Source: Microbispora bryophytorum
GTDB lineage: Bacteria; Actinomycetota; Actinomycetes; Streptosporangiales; Streptosporangiaceae
NCBI RefSeq assembly: GCF_006874465.1
Contig: NZ_VIRL01000002.1
Coordinates: 576,092-640,091, forward strand
Direction: 5' to 3'
DNA length: 64,000 nucleotides
Under the pieces are notes generated by a model. That model saw only the letters and a program-made list of their open reading frames with translations, did no database searches and was not told the DNA's origin. Position 1 is the first letter of the stretch. Each line of letters opens with the position of its first letter. This document shows, in pieces, positions 57,955 through 64,000 of the stretch. Both the position numbers and the translations under genes were made by a program.

Positions 57955-59019
57955 GTGCGCAACCTTGCCCGAATGACCGCAGTCGCCAACGTCGTCGTTG
58001 TCGTGATCGGTCTGGTCGCGCTCGTGCTGCTGCCCCGGTCCACGGGCGAGGAACGGTCACCGGTGCGGGCGCAGCCGCGCTCGCCGTCGCCCACGCCCAG
58101 CGTGGCCCCGCCGAAGGCGACCGCCGCGTCGGCCAGGAAGGTCAAGGCGAACGAGGCCGGCCTGGTGCCCGTGATCATGTATCACCGCATCCTGCCCAAG
58201 CGACTGGCGTCGATCGACCGGACCCCCGCCCAGCTGCGCAAGGAACTGGAGCGCCTGGCCAAGGACGGCTACGTGCCGATCACCGCGGCCGAACTGGTCG
58301 CCGGGAAGATCGACATCCCGCCCGGGGCGCATCCGGTCGTCCTGACCTTCGACGACGGTCATCCCGGCCACTTCGCGTTGGACCAGAGCGGCAGGCCGAA
58401 GAAGGACACGGCCGTCGGCATCATCTACGAGGTCGCGGCGAAATACCCGAGCTTCCGGCCCGCCGCCACCTTCTGGGTCACCCGGGCCCCCTTCGGCCTG
58501 CGCGACCGGGAGCGGCAGAAGCAGGCGGTGAAGTGGCTGGTCGACCACGGCTTCGAGGTGGCCAACCACACCTACTCCCATCCCGATCTCCGCCGGCTCT
58601 CCGACAAGCGGGTCAGCGAGCAGATCGTCCGGCAGGAGCGGCTTCTGAAGAAGGCCGGCGCGCCGCCCTCGACGACCTTCGCGCTGCCGTACGGGTCGCA
58701 GCCGAGGAAGCTGAGCAGGGCGCACGACGGCACGTGGGACGGCACCCGCTACCACTTCGACGCCGTCTTCCTGGCCGGGGCGCAGCCCACGGTTTCGCCC
58801 TACGCGAAAAGTTTCCCGCGTTACGCGATCCCGAGGATCCAGTCCAACGGAAAATCCGGCGACTGCCGGCGCTGGTGCACGACCTACTGGCTCGACTGGC
58901 TCGACAAACATCCACGAGAGCGCTATACGTCGGATGGGGATCCGGCCCGGGTGTCGGTGCCACGCAAACTCCGGGCAACGCTCTCACCCGCCCGCGCGAA
59001 GTCGGTGATCGCGTACTAG
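57955..59019 (+). CDS. Polysaccharide deacetylase (CE4), membrane-anchored
   Basis: A 354-residue protein with one N-terminal anchor helix (ANVVVVVIGLVALVLL) and a Pro/Ala/Lys-rich linker, then a NodB domain. Motif 1 is VVLTFDDGHPG, giving the catalytic Asp and metal Asp. Motif 2 is NHTYSHPDLR with the two metal histidines. Motif 3 is ALPYGSQPRK. It probably deacetylates cell-wall peptidoglycan or an exopolysaccharide. Two cysteines (GDCRRWCTTYW) lie near the C-terminus. The GTG at 57955 or ATG at 57973 could be the start. Confidence 0.85.
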   Translation: MRNLARMTAVANVVVVVIGLVALVLLPRSTGEERSPVRAQPRSPSPTPSVAPPKATAASARKVKANEAGLVPVIMYHRILPKRLASIDRTPAQLRKELERLAKDGYVPITAAELVAGKIDIPPGAHPVVLTFDDGHPGHFALDQSGRPKKDTAVGIIYEVAAKYPSFRPAATFWVTRAPFGLRDRERQKQAVKWLVDHGFEVANHTYSHPDLRRLSDKRVSEQIVRQERLLKKAGAPPSTTFALPYGSQPRKLSRAHDGTWDGTRYHFDAVFLAGAQPTVSPYAKSFPRYAIPRIQSNGKSGDCRRWCTTYWLDWLDKHPRERYTSDGDPARVSVPRKLRATLSPARAKSVIAY

Positions 59020-59041
59020 GGGTTCGTCTGGTTGCCTCGGA

Positions 59042-59070
59042 TTGACCCAGCTCGCTCCGTCTCATATGCT
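59042..59070 (+). promoter_or_regulatory. rpsA promoter
   Basis: TTGACC (59042-59047) and TATGCT (59065-59070) are separated by exactly 17 bp, a near-ideal principal-sigma promoter. The start would be about 59077, giving an unusually long leader of about 150 nt before the rpsA ATG. The leader contains no evident ORF. Confidence 0.75.
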
Positions 59071-59225
59071 GATCGCTGCGCTGTGGGCTCGCGCGCGTCA
59101 CGGACGGAGCGGGCTCGCGCTCGGTCATCTGGTGGCTACCAGGAAGCAGCATCATCCAGTGAACGAAAACGGCCCGCCGCGCTCCTGTCACAACGACATC
59201 TGTCCGGTTCGGAGCAATTCCACAC

Positions 59226-60710
59226 ATGACGAGCAGCACTGAGGCCACCTCGAGCACCCCGCAGGTAGCGGTCAACGACATCGGTTCCGAGGAGGCCTTC
59301 CTCGCCGCGATCGACGAGACCATCAAGTACTTCAACGACGGAGACATCGTTGAAGGCACCGTCGTCAAGGTCGATCGAGACGAGGTCTTGCTCGACATTG
59401 GCTACAAGACCGAGGGCGTTATCCCGTCGCGCGAGCTCTCGATCAAGCACGATGTCGACCCGGCCGAAGTCGTCGAGGTCGGCGAGCACGTCGAGGCCCT
59501 GGTTCTCCAGAAGGAGGACAAGGAAGGCCGCCTCATCCTGTCCAAGAAGCGCGCCCAGTACGAGCGCGCCTGGGGCACGATCGAGAAGATCAAGGACGAG
59601 GACGGCATCGTCACCGGCACGGTCATCGAGGTCGTCAAGGGCGGCCTGATCCTCGACATCGGGCTGCGCGGCTTCCTTCCCGCCTCCCTGGTCGAGATGC
59701 GCCGCGTCCGCGACCTGCAGCCGTACGTCGGGCGCGAGCTCGAGGCCAAGATCATCGAGCTGGACAAGAACCGCAACAACGTGGTCCTGTCCCGCCGTGC
59801 CTGGCTGGAGCAGACGCAGTCCGAGGTTCGCCAGACGTTCCTCAACACCCTTCAGAAGGGTCAGGTCCGCAAGGGCGTCGTGTCCTCGATCGTCAACTTC
59901 GGTGCGTTCGTGGACCTCGGCGGCGTCGACGGCCTGGTGCACGTGTCCGAGCTGTCCTGGAAGCACATCGACCACCCGTCTGAGGTCGTCGAGGTGGGCC
60001 AGGAGGTCACGGTCGAGGTTCTCGACGTCGACATGGAGCGCGAGCGGGTCTCGCTGTCGCTCAAGGCGACGCAGGAGGACCCGTGGCAGCAGTTCGCCCG
60101 GACCCACCAGATCGGCCAGGTCGTGCCCGGCCGCGTCACCAAGCTGGTGCCGTTCGGTGCGTTCGTCCGGGTCGAGGAGGGCATCGAGGGTCTGGTCCAC
60201 ATCTCCGAGCTGGCCGAGCGCCACGTGGAGATCCCGGAGCAGGTCGTGCAGGTCGGCGACGAGATCTTCGTGAAGATCATCGACATCGACCTGGACCGCC
60301 GCCGCATCTCGCTGTCCCTCAAGCAGGCCAACGAGGGCGCCGGCGCCGAGGTCGAGTTCGACCCCACGCTGTACGGCATGGCGGCGACCTACGACGACCA
60401 GGGCAACTACATCTACCCCGAGGGCTTCGACGCCGAGACCGGCGAGTGGCTCGAGGGCTTCGACAAGCAGCGTGAGGAGTGGGAGCGGCAGTACGCCGAG
60501 GCGCAGGCCCGCTTCGACGCGCACCGCTCGCAGATCGAGAAGGCTCGTCAGGAGGAGGCGGCGGCCAGCGAGGCCGCTCCGTCGACCTACAGCGGCGAGA
60601 CCAGCACCTCGCAGTCCAGCAGCAGCAGCGGTGGCGGCGGCGGTGGCGCTCTCGCCTCCGACGAGGCCCTCGCCGCCCTGCGCGAGAAGCTGGCGGGCGG
60701 CCAGAGCTGA
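59226..60710 (+). CDS. rpsA: 30S ribosomal protein S1
   Basis: A 494-residue protein with four S1 domains, at about 38-110, 120-195, 206-280 and 292-370. Examples are GDIVEGTVVKVDRDEVLLDIG, GIVTGTVIEVVKGGLILDIG, KGVVSSIVNFGAFVDLGGVD and PGRVTKLVPFGAFVRVEEGIE. Four rather than six domains is usual for actinobacteria. The C-terminal tail is charged and then Ser/Gly-rich (SSSSGGGGGG). S1 helps ribosomes bind structured mRNA; leaderless mRNAs do not need it. It has a strong promoter and terminator of its own. Confidence 0.98.
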   Translation: MTSSTEATSSTPQVAVNDIGSEEAFLAAIDETIKYFNDGDIVEGTVVKVDRDEVLLDIGYKTEGVIPSRELSIKHDVDPAEVVEVGEHVEALVLQKEDKEGRLILSKKRAQYERAWGTIEKIKDEDGIVTGTVIEVVKGGLILDIGLRGFLPASLVEMRRVRDLQPYVGRELEAKIIELDKNRNNVVLSRRAWLEQTQSEVRQTFLNTLQKGQVRKGVVSSIVNFGAFVDLGGVDGLVHVSELSWKHIDHPSEVVEVGQEVTVEVLDVDMERERVSLSLKATQEDPWQQFARTHQIGQVVPGRVTKLVPFGAFVRVEEGIEGLVHISELAERHVEIPEQVVQVGDEIFVKIIDIDLDRRRISLSLKQANEGAGAEVEFDPTLYGMAATYDDQGNYIYPEGFDAETGEWLEGFDKQREEWERQYAEAQARFDAHRSQIEKARQEEAAASEAAPSTYSGETSTSQSSSSSGGGGGGALASDEALAALREKLAGGQS

Positions 60711-60758
60711 CACCCGGTCTCCGGACCGGAGGTTCAGCCGAGTCCTCCACAGCACCAC

Positions 60759-60786
60759 GAAAGGCCCCGCTCCGGCGGGGCCTTTC
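60759..60786 (+). terminator. rpsA terminator
   Basis: GAAAGGCCCCGC pairs with GCGGGGCCTTTC (12 bp) around a TCCG loop, followed by a pyrimidine-rich CCTTTTCC tail. It lies 48 bp after the rpsA stop. Confidence 0.9.
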
Positions 60787-60921
60787 CCTTTTCCGCGATC
60801 CCTCGCGTCCCTGTCCGCGGTCCCTCGCGCGCGGGGGCCATCGCACGGGGGGCCTTTCTCCGGTGAGCGTGGTCGAGGGCGCGGGCCTCCCGCGATCGCC
60901 GTTCTCCGCCGGCGGTGCCGA

Positions 60922-60927
60922 TAGGCT
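60922..60927 (+). promoter_or_regulatory. -10 box of leaderless GNAT gene
   Basis: TAGGCT lies six bases before the GTG at 60934, without a ribosome site. Confidence 0.55.
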
Positions 60928-60933
60928 GGCCCC

Positions 60934-61404
60934 GTGGTGGAGATCACGAGGGCCCTGCCCGCGGAAGCGGGGGAGATCCTCACCCTGCAGCGGGCCGCGT
61001 ACGTGACCGAGGCGCAGCTCTACGGCGACCCGTTCATCGCGCCGCTCGTCGAGTCGCTCGACCAGGTACGTACGGTGATCGAGACAGCGGTCGTGCTGAA
61101 GGCGACGGACGGCGGTCGGCTGGTCGGCGCGGTCCGCGGCCAGATGTCCGGCTCGACCTGCCTGGTGGGCCGTCTCGTGGTCGCGCCCGATCGGCAGGGA
61201 CGGGGGATCGGCAGCGCGCTGCTGGCCGCGATGCACGAGGCCGTGCCCGAGGCGGCGGCGTTCGACCTGTTCACGGGGCACCTGTCGGAGGGGAACCTGC
61301 GGCTCTACCGCCGCCTCGGCTACCGGGAGACCCAGCGGGAAAGGGTGCAGGACCATCTGATGCTGGTCCACCTGCGCCGCGAGCCCGGGGCGAGCACGTC
61401 CTGA
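60934..61404 (+). CDS. GNAT-family N-acetyltransferase
   Basis: A 156-residue acetyltransferase. VVAPDRQGRGIGSALLAAMH is the acetyl-CoA pyrophosphate loop (motif A, R/Q-x-x-G-x-G/A), and LRLYRRLGYRETQRERVQDH is motif B. The substrate cannot be told; small molecule or protein amine are both possible. Its gene stands between rpsA and coaE with its own leaderless start. Confidence 0.87.
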   Translation: MVEITRALPAEAGEILTLQRAAYVTEAQLYGDPFIAPLVESLDQVRTVIETAVVLKATDGGRLVGAVRGQMSGSTCLVGRLVVAPDRQGRGIGSALLAAMHEAVPEAAAFDLFTGHLSEGNLRLYRRLGYRETQRERVQDHLMLVHLRREPGASTS

Positions 61405-61522
61405 GTGGTTCAGGCGAGCCGGCACCCCTCGTCGGGTGTCGTCATGTCGACCGGTGGTTCCGCCGCGCTCGCGGCGCGGCCGGCTGATCGGCGCCGCCGG
61501 CCGGGCGCGGTGAACCGCCCGG

Positions 61523-61528
61523 TAGGCT
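61523..61528 (+). promoter_or_regulatory. -10 box of leaderless coaE gene
   Basis: TAGGCT lies seven bases before the GTG at 61536, without a ribosome site. Confidence 0.55.
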
Positions 61529-61535
61529 GCGGGAC

Positions 61536-62141
61536 GTGCTGAAGGTTGGGCTCACGGGCGGCATAGGTTCGGGCAAGAGCGAGGTGTCGCGCCGGCTCGC
61601 GGCCCGCGGCGCCGTCGTCGTCGACGCGGACAAGATCGCCCGAGAGGTCGTGGAGCCGGGCACCCCCGGGCTCGCGGAGATCGTCGAGGCGTTCGGAGAG
61701 GGCGTGCTCCGCCCCGACGGCACGCTCGACCGGGAACGGCTCGGCGCGATCGTGTTCGCCGACGCCGAGAAGCTGAAGGTCCTCAACGGGATCGTCCACC
61801 CGAAGGTGGGCGAGCGCAGCGAGCAACTCCAGCGTGAGGCCCCGGACGACGCGGTCGTCGTCTACGACGTGCCGCTGCTGGCCGAGAACAACCTGGCCGC
61901 CCGGTATGACGTGGTCATCGTCGTGGACACGCCGGACGAGGTGCGGCTGGAGCGTCTGCTGCGGCTTCGCGGCATGCGGGAGGCGGACGCCCGCGCCCGG
62001 ATCGCCGCCCAGGCCTCCCGCGAGGAGCGGTTGAGGATCGCCGACATCGTGATCGGCAACGAGGGTTCCCTGGGCGACCTGGACGCCGAGGTCGACAAGG
62101 TCTGGCAGGACCTCAACGCCCGGGTCCTCCCAAGGGGCTGA
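61536..62141 (+). CDS. coaE: Dephospho-CoA kinase
   Basis: A 201-residue P-loop kinase making CoA from dephospho-CoA, the last step of CoA synthesis. The P-loop is [15 protein letters not shown]. The substrate-binding segment [16 protein letters not shown] and the lid motif [19 protein letters not shown] are conserved. The protein is at the standard CoaE length. Some actinobacteria carry a fused C-terminal UPF0157 domain; here it is absent. It is convergent with the Rieske oxygenase gene, with 51 bp between. Confidence 0.96.
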   Translation: MLKVGLTGGIGSGKSEVSRRLAARGAVVVDADKIAREVVEPGTPGLAEIVEAFGEGVLRPDGTLDRERLGAIVFADAEKLKVLNGIVHPKVGERSEQLQREAPDDAVVVYDVPLLAENNLAARYDVVIVVDTPDEVRLERLLRLRGMREADARARIAAQASREERLRIADIVIGNEGSLGDLDAEVDKVWQDLNARVLPRG

Positions 62142-62192
62142 ACGAGCTGTCCATGTGCGGAGGTCGCAGGGACGCCCGGCGCCCTTGCGAAT

Positions 62193-63353
62193 CTACAGCG
62201 TAAAGCCGGCGGCGGCGCCTTCCACCCATGACCGGTAGGCGTCGAGGACGAGGCCGTGGAAGTGGTGCACACCGTGCTCGGACAGGCCCGAGCCGGCCGG
62301 GTCGTAGACGATGCGGCCCTGGTCGAAGGCCGGAGTGTTCATGCCCCGCTGGACGCTCTCCACGATGGAGATGTCCTGCTGCTGCAGCACCTCGTCGATG
62401 TATCGCACCGCCTCCACCTCGGCGTCCATGAGCTCGGCCGTCTCGAAGTAGAAGTCCCACGTCTCCAGGGTCCGGCCGGGACCGGCTGGAATCGCTTGCA
62501 AGACCATGAAGTTGCCGCGGCCGGGGTAGCGCAGCAGGCAGGTGTTGGGCCACAGCCACCACACCGCGTGCTGGGTGACCGACGCGCCCGCGACGTCGTA
62601 CGCGGCGTTCTCCTGCTTGCCGGCCTCGGCGAAGTGGCTCGACCAGATGCCGTGGGTCTTCACCTCGTAGGTGTCCATGTCGACGAGGTCGACGAATTCC
62701 TTGTGCGCGACGTGACAGTGGTAGCACTCCAGGAAGTTGTCGATGACGTTCTTCCAGTTGGACGCGATGTCGTAGGTCAACCGCTTGGCATGGGTCAGGC
62801 CGGCCACGTCGGGGGCCCATCTGGCGATGTCGGCCGCCAGGTCCGCGGCCTGCTCGGCCAGGGGAGCGGCGGACGGATCCAGGTTCACGTAGACGAAGCC
62901 GCCGAACTCCTCCACCGGCACCTGATCGAGACAGATCTCGTTCTTGTCGAAGGTCGCCATCCTGTCGGCGCGACGGGCCGCCTTGAGCCGCCCGTCCAGG
63001 CCGTAGGTCCAGGCGTGGTAGGGGCAGACGATGGCGCGCGTGGTGCCGGAGCCCGTGAGCAGCTCGTGGGCGCGGTGCTTGCAGACGTTGTAGAACGCGC
63101 GCAGCGCTCCGTCGCGATCGCGCACGATCGCGATCGGCATGCCGGCCACGGTGGCCGACACGTAGCTGCCGGGCGACGAGAGCCGCTCCACGTGGCAGAC
63201 CCACTGCCAGGTGCGGGCGAAGACCGCCTGGACGTCGACGTCGAGCCACCTCGGGTCGGTGTACGCCTCCGCCCGCAGTGACATCGATCGTCCTGGGTCC
63301 TTGTGGTATCCGGTGCCGACACGGCGTACATCGGCGGTCGTTACTGATGCCAT
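62193..63353 (-). CDS. Rieske oxygenase alpha subunit, glycine betaine/carnitine monooxygenase-like
   Basis: A 386-residue ring-hydroxylating-type oxygenase. The Rieske 2Fe-2S ligands are C91-x-H93 in NVCKHRAHE and C110-x2-H113 in VCPYHAWTYGLDG. The mononuclear iron site is in FLECYHCHVAHKEF (H212 and H217), with Glu209 where most such enzymes have the bridging Asp. A bridging Glu is a feature of carnitine and glycine-betaine monooxygenases that act on quaternary amines. The C-terminal SEHGVHHFHGLVLDAYR is also typical. No reductase gene is seen in the window. TetR-controlled, leaderless start. Confidence 0.85.
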   Translation of the reverse strand: MASVTTADVRRVGTGYHKDPGRSMSLRAEAYTDPRWLDVDVQAVFARTWQWVCHVERLSSPGSYVSATVAGMPIAIVRDRDGALRAFYNVCKHRAHELLTGSGTTRAIVCPYHAWTYGLDGRLKAARRADRMATFDKNEICLDQVPVEEFGGFVYVNLDPSAAPLAEQAADLAADIARWAPDVAGLTHAKRLTYDIASNWKNVIDNFLECYHCHVAHKEFVDLVDMDTYEVKTHGIWSSHFAEAGKQENAAYDVAGASVTQHAVWWLWPNTCLLRYPGRGNFMVLQAIPAGPGRTLETWDFYFETAELMDAEVEAVRYIDEVLQQQDISIVESVQRGMNTPAFDQGRIVYDPAGSGLSEHGVHHFHGLVLDAYRSWVEGAAAGFTL

Positions 63354-63359
63354 GGGGGG

Positions 63360-63388
63360 AGCATACGAGGGCCTGAACGATCGTTCAA
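63360..63388 (-). promoter_or_regulatory. promoter of the Rieske gene
   Basis: Minus strand TTGAAC (63383-63388) and TATGCT (63360-63365) are exactly 17 bp apart. The ATG begins six bases after the -10 box with no ribosome site, so the mRNA should be leaderless. The -35 box lies inside the first operator. Confidence 0.75.
63374..63387. promoter_or_regulatory. TetR-type operator 1
   Basis: TGAACGATCGTTCA is a perfect 14-bp palindrome that overlaps the -35 box of the Rieske promoter. Binding here would block RNA polymerase. Confidence 0.75.
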
Positions 63389-63395
63389 TATTTCC

Positions 63396-63409
63396 TGGAC
63401 GTTCGTTCA
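63396..63409. promoter_or_regulatory. TetR-type operator 2
   Basis: TGGACGTTCGTTCA matches operator 1 at 12 of 14 positions and lies 22 bp from it, centre to centre, or two helical turns. It sits ten bases beyond the end of the regulator gene. Confidence 0.7.
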
Positions 63410-63419
63410 GGGCCGCCGG

Positions 63420-63989
63420 TCACCCGGCGAGTGCGATCTGCTCGCAGCGGGCGACGCTCCTGCTGATGGAGGCGCGGTCGAGCCCCAGCAGGGCCGTGAG
63501 CCACAGGCCGTTCTGGATGACGTCGATGTCGGCGGCCCGCTCACCGCACTCGTCGGGTGACAGCTCGGGGCGGGCGGCGCCGATGAGGGCGGCAAGCCCG
63601 GCGCGGTAGCGTTTCTGGGCCTCCGTGTTGATGTGCTCGAAGTCCTCGTGGGCCTGGGCGAGCGCCCAGAGCTGAAGTCGCAGGGACAGATACTCCGTCG
63701 TCAGGAACTCCGGGTCGGCCACGCGCGTCAGCGCGGCACGCAGCCGCTCCTCCGGTCCAAGGGCGGGGTCCGGCTCGACCAGTGAGACGTCCTGCTCCTC
63801 GATGCGGTGCAGGGCGGCGCGGATCAGGCTTGTCTTGTCTTCGTAGTGGTAGTTCACCAGCCCCAGCGAGACCCCGGCCTCACGCGCGACGGCGCGCATG
63901 CTGACTCCGGATATGCCCTGCAGGGACAGGAGCCGGAGGGCCGCATCGAGAATCCGCGCCTGCCGGTCGACTTTCTCGTCGGCGTCCAT
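63420..63989 (-). CDS. TetR-family transcriptional regulator
   Basis: A protein of about 189 residues. The N-terminal HTH reads RILDAALRLLSLQGISGVSM, then RAVAREAGVSLGLVNYHYEDKT, the TetR core. The C-terminal ligand domain is helical (FLTTEYLSLRLQLWALAQAH). It is upstream of the Rieske gene on the same strand, with two matching palindromes in the 66 bp between them. It most likely represses the oxygenase in the absence of its substrate. ATG 63989 is preferred over a GTG at 63998, two bases from the window end; a longer start outside cannot be ruled out. Confidence 0.88.
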   Translation of the reverse strand: MDADEKVDRQARILDAALRLLSLQGISGVSMRAVAREAGVSLGLVNYHYEDKTSLIRAALHRIEEQDVSLVEPDPALGPEERLRAALTRVADPEFLTTEYLSLRLQLWALAQAHEDFEHINTEAQKRYRAGLAALIGAARPELSPDECGERAADIDVIQNGLWLTALLGLDRASISRSVARCEQIALAG

Positions 63990-64000
63990 CGCGCGCACGG

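Overview
The window is about 64 kb of very GC-rich, gene-dense bacterial chromosome. GTG and TTG starts are frequent, four-base ATGA/GTGA overlaps are common, and many starts look leaderless. The bifunctional isomerase PriA, an ANTAR response regulator, a BpsA-like protein, actinobacterial domain families (TIGR03085, DUF2752, DUF2784, DUF2127, DUF1772, Trp-associated membrane protein) and the polA-rpsA-coaE order all indicate an actinomycete. I favour Streptosporangiales (Streptosporangium/Nonomuraea/Microbispora-like) by gene order, but the genus cannot be fixed from sequence alone.

Layout. 1-3300: end of the his operon (hisB end, small membrane protein, hisH, membrane protein, priA, Rid-like protein, hisF). 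3344-9734: inserted accessory genes: a small secreted protein, chorismate mutase, two tandem paralogous mini membrane proteins separated by a degenerate minisatellite, a TIGR03085 protein and a heterodimeric ABC exporter. 9973-15577: hisI, then the trp block (Trp-associated membrane protein, RDD, DUF2752, trpC, trpB, trpA). trpE, trpD, trpG and trpF are absent; PriA can replace TrpF. 15715-20850: MauE/DoxX-like and DsbA-like thiol-redox genes, a zinc ribbon, a GPR1/FUN34-like protein, lgt, a VIT1/CCC1 transporter and an anchored extracytoplasmic protein. 20933-28802: a BpsA-like polyamine synthase and glutamate synthase gltBD. 28996-39428: a secreted subtilase, a lipoprotein, pyruvate kinase, a second heterodimeric ABC exporter, small redox and thioesterase genes and an acyl-CoA dehydrogenase remnant.

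39502-53397: two separate branched-chain amino acid (Liv/HAAT) ABC systems flank a PucR-type regulator, an odd short tRNA-Leu(CAA) and the ANTAR regulator pdtaR. The second Liv operon encodes a permease with a fused secreted beta-domain. It is preceded by a perfect 16-bp palindrome and a strongly folded non-coding stretch. 53849-62141: housekeeping genes (thioesterase, polA, DUF2127, polysaccharide deacetylase, rpsA, GNAT, coaE). 62193-end: a Rieske oxygenase of the glycine-betaine/carnitine type with a TetR regulator and two operator-like palindromes placed over its promoter.

The strongest observations are these. A TANNNT box (often TAGGCT) sits 6-7 nt before the start codon of many genes, implying widespread leaderless transcripts. 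The tRNA-Leu lacks the class II arm. There is a structured RNA candidate at 53624-53764. The trp cluster lacks trpE, and hisI is translationally coupled to the membrane protein that normally follows trpE. The small tandem membrane genes carry a minisatellite between them, and the Rieske/TetR promoter can be read base by base.
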